A stretch of DNA of 64,000 bases. Origin: Vermamoeba vermiformis. Its lineage: Eukaryota > Tubulinea > Echinamoebida. A program made the position numbers and the translations under genes. Shown piece by piece: positions 47,696 to 59,851 of this stretch; within the stretch, counting starts at the first letter, position 1; each line of letters opens with the position of its first letter. The stretch lies in NCBI GenBank assembly GCA_045837725.1, contig JBEWZL010000064.1, forward strand, positions 124,001 through 188,000. Direction: 5' to 3'. The notes under the pieces were generated by a model. The model made no database searches and was not told where the DNA came from. It worked only from the letters and a program-made list of their open reading frames with translations.

Positions 47696-49104
47696 TTACT
47701 GTTGAAGGGAGAGCAACACCTTGCGGTCCTTGAACGGCTCTTCAGAGCGCGCGAGTGCGAGGTTGAGCGAGGTGAGGGAGTGACGCTCGACCCAGAGACG
47801 CAACTTCTCCTCGGCCACCAAGCTGATCAAGTGCTCCAGCGACTGGGCGCGCTTGTCGGGGTTCTGCTCGTTCCACGCGGTGAGCCAGAATCCGCGCAGT
47901 TTGATGTCCTTGAACAGCAAGGCACTGGTCGGCACGGTGACTGGACGTCGTGCCATGCCGCCGTAGGTGACAAGAGTGCCGCCAGGTGCGAGCAAGCGCG
48001 ACATCTCGGTGACTGTCTCGCCACCCGTGCAGTTGAGGGCGAGCTTGGGCTGCGGCAAGTCCTTGATCAAGTCGCGGAACTGAGCAGTGCGCAAGTACTT
48101 GTCGCCGCACACAATGTAGCCGCCGTGTTGCTTCATGCGCTCCACGAGTTGTTCGTAGCCAGGTCGTTCTTCGCGGATAATGTTGATCGTCTTCACGCCC
48201 TTCAACTTGGCAAGCTGCAGCACGCACTGACCGACCATGGAGTTGGCACCGTTCTGAGTGAAGGACGTTAGTATTCAGCTGCAGAGGTGCCTGTTGGGCC
48301 ATACCTGAATGACGACATCGCCCTTGTTGAGCTGTTCAAAGTCCTCCAAGAGGCGCAGTGCTGTCAAGGGATTCACGCTCAATGCAGCGAGGTACTCCGG
48401 CTTGACATTGTTCACTGCGGGGTGATGCACTGCTGACACACTCTTGCTCGACACGACTGCGTAATTGCGCCATGTGCCTGTAAAGGAGGGGTGTCAGTGG
48501 TGGTGATTTCGCAGGAGCAGATCCAAAACATAACAAGCGAGTTGTTTTGCGAAAATTTCAATATGTTAATTGCCTATCAATTAATAGCTGATATAGGTGA
48601 GAGCTGCTCGCGGTTGTAAATTAACAAAGTAATAATGACAATAATTACCAAAGCCAGGCTTAGAGGGCAGAACAAAGTCGTTGGGCTTGACATTCTTCAC
48701 ATTGCCACCTACTGCCACAATTTGACCCACACCTTCATTGCCTGCCACTGCTGGAAGAGACGGCAAGACTGGATATGTGCCCTCGATCATATTGATATCA
48801 GAGGGATTAATTGGCGCATACAACATTTTAACCAGAACCTCGTCGTCCTTCAAACTCGAGGGCAGTTTTTCTTTTTCCAAACTAAATTAAAAATTCAATA
48901 AATAAATTATTTTTCGCTTTAGACGTGGATGTGTGCGCCAAATGGCTAGGAATTAATTCCTTACGTCAATACTGATTTAGGACTACCATGTGTTTTAAAT
49001 CGTGCAACGAGTGCTTCTGCTGGAATGGTAGAATACAAACGAGCAGTGCGTGCACTAGATTTGCGCAAGTGCTTGGCGCTGATCGATACAACTTGTCTGA
49101 GCAT
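47696..49104 (-). CDS. MECR: Mitochondrial trans-2-enoyl-CoA/ACP reductase (MECR/Etr1)
   Basis: NADPH-dependent last step of mitochondrial fatty-acid synthesis, which feeds lipoate production. The first exon (49104, [20 protein letters not shown]) is a basic mitochondrial presequence followed by RLYST. Medium-chain dehydrogenase features: [79 protein letters not shown] (nucleotide-binding) and [20 protein letters not shown]. No zinc ligands, as expected for this class. Five or so exons; full length. Confidence 0.92.
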
Positions 49105-49308
49105 TGAAAGTTATATTGCAAGTGATATTAGCTACTTGTTGTAGTGTTCTTCAGATCAGCGTTATCAACAAGAACCAACAAATATCCTCCGCGGCAACAA
49201 TGCTCCGGGACTGACAGGAATTTTTACCCCCCGACATTTAATTTCGGGTGAATGCACAACTGCAAAGTTAGTATGTGAATTCGTCGTGTTTATTAAATGT
49301 ACAAGCAC

Positions 49309-50729
49309 TCAACGGAACTGCGAGGGTTGCTGAAACATGGCGGATGTGTTGTTCGCGTACTGGCCAGTCACGTGACTCTGCGCGGGGTACTGCGCGGAGC
49401 TCTGCGCGGGGTAATAGATCTGATTGCCGTACATCATGGGCTGATTGGGATTCATCATCATCTGTCCCTGCGCCATCATCACAGGCTGCTGCATCATCAT
49501 GCCCTGCGGTGTCTGACCAGGCACCATCATCATCATCGTGCCAGCGGTGTGTTGTGGCGTCATCATCGTGCCAGGGGTGAGCATCATGGGCTGACCAGCC
49601 ATCATCATCGGCTGTCCATTCATCATGTGTCCAGACTGACCACCAGGGGTGGCACTGAACGAGCCCGTGCCAGTGGCAGTGTGAGTGTTGGGCGTGGTGT
49701 TGTACAGCTGCATCAGAATGCTCTTCGTGTCTTGCATGGTCTGCGCACTGGTGGGCTTGGACTGCGCGGCTGTGTTCGGCACTGCACTCAGCTGCGGTGT
49801 GGCGCTGGGTCGTGCGGGCGTGGCTGTTTGGAACTGCGAGAATTCAATCGTGTCCAAGAAGTCCTTGCCGCGATTGTTGTTGACAGGTGTGTTGGTGACA
49901 GCAGTGGTCGTGACGGGTGTGGTGACAGGTGTGTTGACAGGTGTCGGGGTACCAAAGTCCAACAAGAGCTCGGAGGACTTGGGCACTTGTTGCTGTGGAC
50001 GGTGTTGTGGCTGTTGATGATGTGGCGCGTGATGACCATTGTGGTGCGTGTTGTGGTGAGTATTATGGTGCGTATTGTGATGGGGTGGGTGTAACTGTGC
50101 TTGATGGGGCTGTGAGTTGTGCGGGGCTGCAGGACGGCCAGTGCTGCTGGCACCGAGATTGTAGACCTGATTGTAGGCCTGCTTGTCCGTGAAGCTCTTG
50201 TGCTCGTACTTGTCGCGTATCCACAGCTCCAGTGTCTCCGTGCCCACGTGTCCTGAAGTCGCTGGTCGACGGTACGAGGCTGGGATCGCGTGTTCAAACA
50301 CTTGCTTGGCCAGACCATTGCCAATGCGCTTCAGTGTCTGGGAGAGTGTGAGCACTACAATGCACGTGCTGCTAGACATACCTCGACATGTTCGGGGGTC
50401 CAGTTGTCAAGATCAATGCTTTTTACTTTTGAGATGTGTGTTCCCAAACTACGATGAATACCTGCACAACGAGTGCATATGAATACACCTAAATTTGTCG
50501 ATGTCCAGCGAGGGCCTTATTAATTAGAATATTTGTGTTAGTTAATTTCCGTTTTTTACATTATTTGAAATTTTTCAAACCGATCGGACGTTAGTTGCTG
50601 TATTTATTTACCTTTAACGCCACAATCAGCACACGTTCTGTTATCAGGAATGTTTTTAACTAGATCTTCCAATGTCTGTCGAAATTCAGCTTGCAACTTT
50701 TCATCAGCGAGGATGCTTCTGTTTGACAT
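49309..50729 (-). CDS. SMAP-type Arf GTPase-activating protein
   Basis: Promotes GTP hydrolysis on Arf during clathrin-coat traffic. Start at 50729 ([20 protein letters not shown]). The zinc finger is complete across an intron: [11 protein letters not shown] then [16 protein letters not shown], with the catalytic Arg in the IHRSLG block. Then [12 protein letters not shown] and the SMAP-like FIRDKYE equivalent [12 protein letters not shown]. The C-terminal half is low complexity: His/Asn tandem repeats near 50030-50090, Thr/Val/Pro repeats, and a Met/Gln/Pro-rich end like the SMAP tail. Three exons, about 450 residues. The first domain is diagnostic; SMAP versus AGFG class is judged from neighbouring motifs. 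Confidence 0.87.
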
Positions 50730-50919
50730 TTCAACTCGACTACGTCAATAATTGGTTGATAATAATATACAGTGTTTATTAGTGGTAATAAACTTCTAAA
50801 CGGCTATAATAATGACAAGTCGGTAAATTTCCTCAAGCGCGATACAGTTTCCCGCTTTTTTTATCCTGTATTTTCAAAATTCAAACAGCACACCTCAGCA
50901 CCACTAAGTACCACAAGAG

Positions 50920-52884
50920 ATGGCTACTGAAGTCAAACTGCGAGAAGTATTCAAATCATCGCTCGAGGATGATCCAGCTGTATTCACAAAATGTAAGCGT
51001 TAATTGCTTTCGCGCGATCTGACTTTTTTATTTCAGGCATTGAATTATGTGGTCAATACAATTTAAAAGAAGAAGAACTGCTTTACAAATGGGAGGCCTA
51101 TGCCTCTAATCACCACTTGAGCGCAGATGAGAAGTTATCGCTGAAGCACTTGGACAAGCTATCGCGCATTGTGCAAGAACAAAAGCAGCCCGTGAAGCGT
51201 AATGTGCGCGCACAAGAGTACAATAAGAACACCGTTCATATGTAAGTCACTCTTCTATTGTTTCGGCGCTCATGCACCCTGCAGGCTTGGTAACGATCTG
51301 CTGAGCTTTTACGGTGTTGAAGCACCCGCATCATCAGCTGCACCTACAGCCGTTGCAGACAGCATGGATGTGGATGATACATTCGAGCCTGTTGCTCAAC
51401 CCCTCACGCGCGATCGCAAATCTGGTCAAGTGGAGAGCTACAACGCCACCCTCTCTGAAGTGCACGCGAGTGGTGTGCCGAGTGACGTGCAGGTGCTGCA
51501 ACACGTCGCGCGCTACGACTACATGTACGATCGCTTGGAAGATCAAGTGCAAGGTACGTGCTGTCTGCCCATCCAGCACTCGACTCACACTGAACGGTTG
51601 TGAATAGCGCGAACACGTGCCGAACAGGTCATTGGTGCTCAACTCGCAGCGCGTCACGGCTTGGCGTGGCAGAACGAGAGCGTGGAGGAGGCAGATGTCG
51701 CGCAAGAGCTCACCGTGCTGGGTCGCGTGGTGCACCGCAACAAGGACGGCGTGACACCGAGTGGCGCGATGAGCACGGACACGGTGGGACTGGTGGTGCG
51801 CAACAAGTGCTATCGCTTGGACGTGCTGTCCGTGCCACACACCGTGCTCGTGCCGGGCATGCACGTGGCTGTCAAAGCTGTCAAGGCCCATGCCACCAGA
51901 CTGCGCGTCACTGACTGCTGGTCCGATGCCGCACTCACGCCCGCACCCCTCACCACGCGCAACACACGGCTGTTGATTGCCGCAGGGCCCTACACTGCGC
52001 GCACAGATCTGCGCTACGACGGACTGGAGCTGCTGTTCGCGCGCATCAGAACCACGCTGCCCGATGTCGTCGTGTTGGTACGTACCAGTGACTTGGCACG
52101 CTAGTCGCACTCACACCCCTCAACAGCTCGGTCCATTCGTCGATGTTGAACACCCGCACGTGCAAGGTGCAGCGGAGATGACGCGCAGTGTGGCGGAAGA
52201 ATTCTCCGCGGTGCTGACACGTGTCGATCAACTCGCCGCAGCACTGCACCACACACAGTTCGTGCTCGTGCCGTCACTGCGCGATGCCCATCAGCCCTTC
52301 GTGTATCCGCAGCCCTGCTACTCGGTAAGTGACACGTGTCATCACGACCTCCGTGCTGACTGAGTGGTTCATGAACAGGCTAAGCCACAGTCCGCGAACA
52401 TCAAGCTGGTCTCGAACCCCGCAGTGCTCAGCGTGAATGGAGTGCGCATCGGCATCTCCACGGCGGATGTGTTGCGGCACATGGCAGCGGTAGAGTTGAC
52501 TGCGCGCACTGCTCAGGACTCGGATCGCATTGCACGACTGCTGCGTCACGTGATCGAACAAGAGAGCTTTTATCCGCTCTATCCCGCGCACACTGAAGTG
52601 CCACTCCACGCGAGTAAATATTTGCAATGTATGTTTCATGAACACGCCCCGCACGTGTTGGTGATGCACTCGCAGCTGCAACACTTTGCCAAGGTAATTA
52701 TTCCGCTCCATTCACTGAACAGCGTACTGACCTCGCGCAGAGTGTGCACGGCGTGTTGTGCGTGAATGCAGGACGCGTGGTGAGTGGCAACTCGAGTGGC
52801 ATGTGCGCTGAACTGCACATCCACGCCTCTGACACGTGTCAATCCGTGGCCGATGTGACGCGTGTGAATCACGTGTATTTGTAG
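50920..52884 (+). CDS. POLA2: DNA polymerase alpha subunit B
   Basis: Regulatory subunit of the polymerase alpha-primase complex. The N-terminal helical domain starts at 50920 (MATEVKLREVFKSSLEDDPA). A Ser/Thr linker precedes the OB fold (VEEADVAQELTVLGRVVHRN, then YRLDVLSVPHTVLVPGMHV). The inactive calcineurin-like phosphoesterase domain includes LLIAAGPYT, LLGPFVDVEHPHVQG, FVLVPSLRDAHQPFVYPQP and LVSNPAVLSVNGVRIGIS. The end reads HVYL. Eight exons, about 580 residues. Two exact TGACACGTGTCA copies, one intronic and one in the last exon. Confidence 0.92.
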
Positions 52885-53001
52885 CGCGGTGGTGTCCTCT
52901 GCGTGCCATCAAGTTGCGCGCGCAGAGCTATTTATAGCACATGTGTATAGCGAGTGTTAAATTAACATTACATATCGAGTATTTATATCCTATTGAACAG
53001 T

Positions 53002-53626
53002 TCACTGTTGCGCACTACTACTGCTGCTGGTATTAGTGCTGCTGTGCGCCTTCAAGCGTTCTGAGTACAAGATCGCGCGTCGATCGAATTTAGTGCCGTG
53101 TTTCTGTTGCCATGCTTGCTTCAATACCTCGCGCAACTGCAGTCCTGCTTCGGAGTCAATCTTCTTCGATTTAGTAAACAGCAGGTAGTTGTCGAGACCC
53201 CCTTAGCAAGGCATGAGTTGAGTTCAGATCCAGATCTGCTATGCACTTACCAACTTTTTCAATCGTCTTGAGCGCAGTGGTGGATACTGCAATAGAAAAC
53301 TTTTGATCTAATAAGTCACTTTTGAATGTCTTTTGCCTGATATTGGGCAACCACGAGCGACGAGTTCTGGATGAGTTGAAAATTAATTTAAAAATATTGT
53401 AATAATTAGAATAGTAATATCCAGGCATTATTCAGACATACGCACATATTATTGCAAAAATATATATTAAATAAATTGATTAGCACGCAGTGGGCGGTAC
53501 GTACTTGCGATGAGAGAAGCTGATGGAATTGCCGCTGAGTCGTTGTTTGCCAGCATAGAGACCTCGCTGTGCGCGCAACAATGTGCCACTGCGCGTGATG
53601 AGTGCGTGCAACTGTGCCTGCAACAT
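53002..53626 (-). CDS. MRPL28: Mitochondrial ribosomal protein bL28m
   Basis: Bacterial-type L28 of the mitoribosome. Signature AQRGLYAGKQRLSGNSISFS leads into HRKTRRSWLPNIRQKTFKSD, parallel to bacterial GN-RSHA--TKRRFLPN, and the structural strand DQKFSIAVSTTALKTIEKVG, followed by the C-terminal extension GLDNYLLFTKSKKIDSEAGL. Start chosen at 53626 (MLQAQLHALITRSGTLL), a short basic presequence; no ATG lies upstream in frame before the divergent CACTIN promoter. Three exons, about 140 residues, full length. Confidence 0.82.
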
Positions 53627-53746
53627 GTCTGTGTTCAGTGTGCGTGTCTTGCGCAATGATTTTTCACCGCGCACGAACAACTCTTTCACTGACAGGGCCA
53701 GACTGAATAAACAGCTGCAGCGACTAGTGCACCACACAGCATTGCA

Positions 53747-55682
53747 ATGAGTGCACACAAGCGACGTCACGACGATGACTACGATGATGACCGCAGCAGC
53801 AAGCGACATCGCAGTGAGCGCGACAGATCAGATCGAGACAGAGAACGCTCTCGCACGAGTGAGCGGGCCTCAGAGCACTCAGGCTACACAGACAAGAGCA
53901 ATCCGTTCGGTGATGGCAATTTGACGCAGCGATTTGAATGGCGCGCTAAAGAAAAGAAATTGAAAGAGCAAGGCACTGATCCGCGACGAATGAGCAAAGA
54001 ACAGGAACGAGAGCGCGAGGAGGAGATTAAGGTATGTGATATATGCATATTGTTATGGCGGCAAAATTCTGCTGCGCCGTGCAAGTCAGATCTGACACGC
54101 ATAACTAGCGCGACTTGGCCAAATTGAAAGAACGCCGCGAAGAGCGCGAGCGATGGGAGGCAGAGAAAGCACGACTGGAGCGCGAGAAGTGGAATCAAGA
54201 GCAGACTGAAGGCAGTGGTGAGCTGGCGTGGCAGTGGCGTCAAACGCGTCTCAGATGTGAGCAGCGCGTGGCTCAACAGCGCGCTGGACCCGTGGACTGG
54301 ATGTACAAACTGCTCGCCGGGGTGTACATGCACGCGAGCAAGCATCCTGGAGCTACTTCTGAACAAGTCGGACCCTATGTGGAGCGCGACACACGCAATG
54401 CACTGCTCGATCAGGTGGACGAGATGGATCTGATCCAGCCTGCAGTCTTGTTGCGCGAGCTGAGTGCCGAAGAGCTGCGCGCCATGCTCGAAGACATCAG
54501 CAGCGTGGTGGAGTGGGAGCCGAAGAGTCGCATTGACGGCACTGCGTACCACACGCGCGAGTTTTGGCTGAGCGTGGAGCTGCTGGTGCGCGAACAACTG
54601 CAACTGACGCGCGACGAGAGCGGTGCGGTGCATCACAGCATCCAAGAGGACATTGACGCGATATTCGACGGCAAGAACTACGCAGAGCTGTGCGAGCTAG
54701 AGACGCAGATCCAAGGCACGATCGACAGCGGACAAGTGGCCGATGAAGAGTACTGGCACTCGGTGCTCAAGCGACTCGTGGTCTTCAAAGCACACATGCT
54801 GGTGCGTGAAGTGCATCGCGCGATCATCACACGTGATCGACAGGCACGTGTCACAGCCAAGCACGGCGCAGAGCAGTGGCGCACATTGACAGGTGTCATG
54901 CGCGATCAAGAGGAGTATTTGAAGAGTGGAGCACGTGACCAAGAGGCAGTGACACGTGTCAAGAATGTGATTCGCGCGCATCTGAAGCAGTACCGCGAGG
55001 TGCGTGCAGGCAGTGCCGGCGAGGAGGAGTCGAGTGCGAGTGAGGCCGCAGACGACACACCACAGCGCGCAGGGGGCGTGGTGATGAACGAGCAGGAGAT
55101 GTTGGCCATGGAACAGGCGCGCGGTCTCGATGAGAACGAAGAGCTGTTCAATCAGGACTATCCACTCGCACAGCTCAAGCGGAACAACTCAGAGGCACTG
55201 CCCTCCATGGCGAACATTGCCGCCATGATGAGTGGTGCCAGCAGTGCCAGCGCGGACAAATACAAGCCGCGCAAGCCCAAGTACTACAATCGCGTGAAGA
55301 GCGGCTACGAGTGGAACAAGTACAATCAGACGCACTACGATCAGGACAATCCCCCGCCCAAGGTGATTCAGGGCTATCAGTTCAATGTACGTGCCAGTCC
55401 TCGGCGTGTATGTGCAGCGTGTATACTCACCCTTAGTCATTGCAGATATTCTACCCCGATCTGATCGATCCCACCAAGTCCCCGCAGTACTTTATCGAGC
55501 CGACAGAGAGTCACGATCACGTGATTCTGAGATTTCACGGCGGACCTCCCTACGAAGACATTGCATTCAAGATTGTGAACAAGGAGTGGGAGAAGTCGCA
55601 TCGCAAGGGCTTCAAGAGCACGTTCATGAACGGCATCTTGCAGCTGTGGTTCAGCTTCAAGCGCTACAAGTACCGCCGTTGA
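53747..55682 (+). CDS. CACTIN: CACTIN splicing-associated protein
   Basis: Nuclear protein that associates with the spliceosome in many eukaryotes; in animals also named for Cactus binding. Start at 53747 (MSAHKRRHDDDYDDDRSSKR), with an RS/RD-rich N-terminus, then a highly charged coiled coil (DLAKLKERREERERWEAEKA). The conserved middle includes PVDWMYKLLAG. The diagnostic C-terminal block reads YEWNKYNQTHYDQDNPPPKV, then IFYPDLIDPTKSPQYFIEP and GPPYEDIAFKIVNKEW, ending WFSFKRYKYRR. Three exons. Full length, about 600 residues. One exact TGACACGTGTCA lies in a coding exon. Confidence 0.92.
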
Positions 55683-55715
55683 AGTCTGTTTAATATTATG
55701 TGCTATATAAATACA

Positions 55716-56614
55716 TCACTGATTGAGTTGCATTTGACCGCGCAGCAGTGCAGTGAAGGTCGTGTTGTTGAGCACGTGATCGACCAGGGCTGGCACGTGC
55801 TCGGGTGTCACGTAGCCGTACCATCGTCCGTCAGGGAAGCACAAGACATTGCCCGCGTATTTGTGACCACCGACGTGCGAGGTCTGGGCACGTGATTAGT
55901 GCGCTATTTTTAGCCGCAGTGGGCACTGAATGCGCGAGTACTCACCTTGGCGACCAACACTTGCTGTGACAGCTGTCGTTTGGCGATCTCTTCGGTGAGC
56001 AGTTGATGCAGTCCTGTCAAAAACAATCACGTGATCAGTCACCGCGCAGACCAGCAAGTGACACGTGTCATACTCGGTCCACAGTACGCGCATCGTTTGT
56101 CGACTTTGACGTGCGCACACACGAAGAGCACGTGACGGTACGAGAGAGCACGTGCCTCGAGTCCGTGCGCGAGTGGAGTGCCGTGCAGCCAATAGCTGAG
56201 CAGGGCGGGCAGTTGTGTCGCGAGGGCCGTGCTGTCCAAGCCAGTCAGCAGCGCGCTGTGTCCGCCCTTGAAGTACAGCGCACTCACGCCACTGCCCCCC
56301 ACTGCTGCACTCGACAGCTCCGTGGCCGAGAGTTTGATCTTGCCCAGGGTGTCGCGGTGTTGTTTGAGCAGACTGCTGAGTGCCACCATCACGGGCGACA
56401 ATTGTTCCACCTTCACGGGCCACTCCTGCTCACTCACGCCCGTGCACACGAACAGATGGCCCTGGTACTCTGCGCGCAATCATTAGCGGGGGTGCTATTA
56501 ATAGGATGTAACATGAATTAGCAGTCCTAATTTACCATCAACGGAGTCAGCCAGCGATTCTGTGCAGGGACGACCAAATCCAACAGTCAAATTCAAGTCT
56601 TCAATGTCAGCCAT
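55716..56614 (-). CDS. Apd1/Aim32-type thioredoxin-like [2Fe-2S] protein (sucrase/ferredoxin-like)
   Basis: Member of the sucrase/ferredoxin-like family, whose yeast examples Apd1 and Aim32 bind a [2Fe-2S] cluster with two Cys and two His. Start at 56614 (MADIEDLNLTVGFGRPCTES). Cluster motifs: CAHVKVDKRC (Cys-x8-Cys) and HVGGHKYAGN (His-x3-His), followed by VLCFPDGRWYGYVTPEHV, typical of the family. No clear presequence, so a cytosolic role like Apd1 seems more likely than the mitochondrial Aim32, but this is inference. Four exons. It converges on CACTIN 33 bases away. Confidence 0.85.
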
Positions 56615-56804
56615 TATCTTCGCACGAGTACTATATAAATGTGTGATATAGCCGATAGAGGTCCAAGCAGTGCTGTGTTGCACTCACGAAGCAGTAGAAT
56701 AGTCAAATAAACTTCTGCGCCACTGTCCAGGCTCACACGACGGAAGTTATTTCGCCGAGCAGCACACGAGTCCCTAGTCTAGCACATATATATACACCGC
56801 AGCA

Positions 56805-57154
56805 ATGAGCAAGAAGTCACCCTCAGAGTTCTTAAAGTCCGTGCTTGGCAGACCTGTGATCGTCAAGCTCAACAGCGGCACGACGTATCACGGCATTCTC
56901 GCCTGCTTGGACGGCTATATGAACATTGCCATGGAACAGACGCAAGAGTTTGTGAATGGCCAGTTGAAGAACACTTATGCAGACACATTTATTCGAGGCA
57001 ATAATGGTACGTGCACCGCTCTGATAATTTTTAAAATTTTCAATATGCGCTGCTTCCAATCAGACTTGTTAGAATACATCCTAATTAATATAGTCAACAA
57101 TATAAAATAACACTAATATTATTTTTAGTTCTGTACATTCGCGCGCAAAAATAA
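56805..57154 (+). CDS. LSM6: U6 snRNA-associated Sm-like protein LSm6
   Basis: Ring subunit of the Lsm1-7 and Lsm2-8 complexes in mRNA decay and U6 snRNP. Start at 56805 (MSKKSPSEFLKSVLGRPVIV). Sm1 motif: VKLNSGTTYHGILACLDGYM with NIAMEQ; Sm2 motif: TFIRGNNVLYI, completed across a single intron after NN. About 75 residues, full length, ending RAQK. Confidence 0.95.
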
Positions 57155-57340
57155 GCTGGATTTGTATTTGTACAAATAAACCTGTAATTTCCTGTACGGT
57201 ACGATTGGTCGTGGCCTTATTGAGCAAGCAAGCATATGGACTATAGTGCATGCGGTGCAATCGATGTGCAGCTATCAGTCCACTGGCAGATATTTTTATC
57301 ATTAATACTCAGATCACAACAACACGACGCGCAAGACCCG

Positions 57341-59851
57341 ATGAATATAGAGCTAGTACACACACTACTCGCAGCACTCGATCACGCACAGAGCGAGCAT
57401 GTTGAGCGCAGTTTGAAGCAGATCAAGAATTTGATTATCGGCAACGTTACAAACAAGAATGTATTTTTGACGCACCATATACTGCGCAAGTAAGTGCGTG
57501 CAAGGACTTTGGTGACTCGGGGGTCAATTTCAATATTATTTTAATTATTAAAATTATGCAATTAATTTCGCATAATTAATCGTCTATTCTCCGCTAGACT
57601 CGAAACACTGCTGTCACGTGATGTGCTGTCACGGGATTGGCGCGTACTCGATGCAGCAGTCGTCGTGCTCGGCAGCATCACTCGTACGCGCACTGATTGG
57701 TCGGCGCACGCTGCTGAGTTATTCCGCTTGTTCGAGCACGTGCAGAGAGTGCTGGCACGTGTTCAGAGTTCAGAACTCGAATTACCAAAAAAGGAAACCC
57801 TTCTACTGTCTTGCTGTCGCACACTGTCGCTGCTGCTCCAATTAGAGCAGTCACGTGATCGAACACCACTGCACAGCCATACCTTGCAGCTGTTGGCGGA
57901 ATTACTGTTGTTCCGCACCACACAGGAGCACGTGACACGCCGTGACAGTCAACTGCTGATCACGGTCACTACACTGCTGTCACGTGTCATGACGGTGCAG
58001 CACGTGACTGACTTGGCACTGGCACCCGAGCACGTGGTGTACTGTCTCGAACAGCTGGCACGTGACTCGATCACTTGGACGGTACGTGCGCGCATCATGC
58101 TGTCACGTGACTGACTATATTTAGACACGCGAGTCGTTGCTGCACTTTTTGGCGCTGAGCAGGCAGTTGAGCGACAGCAATCGCGCGTGGCACGTGGCAT
58201 TCGAGCGCGTGGCAGTTATTCCGATATTGTCCCGCACACTGACCACTGTTGCGGTGCATTCAGTGAACCACGCAGGCCATTACCAAATTAGGCTCGATCT
58301 CTGCCAGTTGACAGCACACATTGCTGGCTTGAATGTGGCTGGTTTATCTAAAAATAGAGATTGGTGCTATTTTTGGACGCAGATCGCGCATCAGGTCCAC
58401 GCACTGTTCACTGAACTGCCTGCTGCTATAAATAGCTCTGAAGACACCGCGAAATACTTGCAACAACTGAGTGACGTCACAGCCACTCTATGCAGCAGAC
58501 TTCCTAATTTGGAAGTGTTGTTGTTGGAGAATTCGCTGCTGATCAAAGTCGCAGAGTGCGTGCAGCACGTGATCAGTGCCAATCACGGTTCACTGAATGG
58601 ATTGATCGAATCTTTGCTGAAATTTATTGATCACATGCTCACCAAGGCCTACACTTCCAAATCAGGCAACGATCCCAAGTGGTCCAATACTTTCATTTCC
58701 AAATTTGTAATTCACCAAGCCGTATACCAGGCAGTGACAGCAGTGCTAAATTTGGCAAGTGACGGCAAGACACAGATAGCGAATGAAATTCCGCTGCACT
58801 GTCTGCTGCAACTTACCCGATTAGGCATCAGACACGTGTTCGCACCGCACAAGACACTGCTAGCCCAACGGACCAATCAGAGCGAAGAGCAGTCACGTGA
58901 TCAATCTCCCGCACAGCTGGTGACGCATCTGATCGATCTGGCTGCCAAAAAGGGAGAGGATCACGAACTAGCGACACGTGCCATCAGCTGCGTGTGCAAT
59001 CTCGTGCTGGAGATACGACCGCTGAGTCACGTGCTGCTGGCACACGAGGCACGGTTGTTGCAGCAGTTGATTCGTGTCGCGCGACTGAGTACTCCACTCA
59101 CTCCGCAACTGCGCCTGGCAGGTACATTGCCATATATAGTAATGTTCAATCAGGACTCAATGTTGCTAATTATAGGACTGTGGACGCTGAAGAATTTGGT
59201 TCATGAATCAGCGCCGAGTGTCAAGCAGCAAGTCATGCAACACGTCACGTGGCCTGTCTTGTGCGCGTAAGTAGTGACTTTTCACTGAACCACCGTTCAC
59301 TGAACTGCCGTGCCAGGCTGCTGAATGACAGCGATGCCCTTGTGCAGCAACACGCGCTGGCATTCACGCGAAATCTCGTGCACAAAGTGAATGCGGAACA
59401 ATTCCAGAACATACTTCCCACCGCCGAGTTCACTGAACAGCTGATGCACTTACTAAAAAAGGCGAAATCTCCCTCCGTGGTCTCTCAAGCCCTGTACGTG
59501 TGTGCCAACATTGCGGAGGCGCATCCACAGCTGCTGTTCGAGCACGAGTTAGTATTGCCTATTATGGACATGATCGATATCAACAGACCCGCTGAAGTAC
59601 TCATGGCCGGTCTGTGGTGCTTGGTGAACCTCACATGGAGTGCTGAAGATGACACTTTGACACGTGTCAAACAGCTCGCTGACACGGCTAGAATTGGATT
59701 CTTCGATCGACTGCGTCAAATTCGCGGCTCTGATTCGCTGGCAGTGGACGTGATTGACAGAGCCAAACAAGGTAAGTGGCACCTGTCGCCTATTATACTA
59801 GACTGACACGTGTCATTGGCAGTTCTCGATCAGATGGTGCTGCGTGACTAA
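57341..59851 (+). CDS. ARMC8: ARMC8/Gid5 armadillo-repeat subunit of the GID/CTLH ubiquitin ligase
   Basis: Scaffold subunit of the CTLH/GID E3 ligase. Start at 57341 (MNIELVHTLLAALDHAQSEH). The whole protein is alpha-helical armadillo repeats. Best matches to ARMC8 lie at both ends: QIKNLIIGNVTNKNVFLTH near the start, and at the C-terminus GLWTLKNLVHES, LLNDSDALVQQHALAFTRNL, ALYVCANIAEAHP and GLWCLVNLTWSAEDDTLTRV, the last echoing ARMC8 ISNLIWNEEEGSQERQ. Middle repeats are more diverged, which leaves a general importin-like repeat protein as an alternative. Seven exons. The stop codon overlaps an AATAAA signal by one base. Confidence 0.75.

Larger units (their letters stand above)
19426..59815. 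repeat. Dispersed exact palindrome TGACACGTGTCA, 14 copies
   Basis: Exact copies start at 19426, 22882, 23576, 23639, 23774, 28504, 40437, 45927, 52330, 52830, 54950, 56059, 59658 and 59804. Nine are in introns and five in coding exons (XPC, ATG1, POLA2, CACTIN, ARMC8). Chance expectation for one 12-mer in 64 kb is about 0.004. Near-copies with one or two changes (for example TGACAGGTGTCA, TGACAGCTGTCA) are also frequent. Function unknown; it contains the E-box core CACGTG. Confidence 0.85.
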
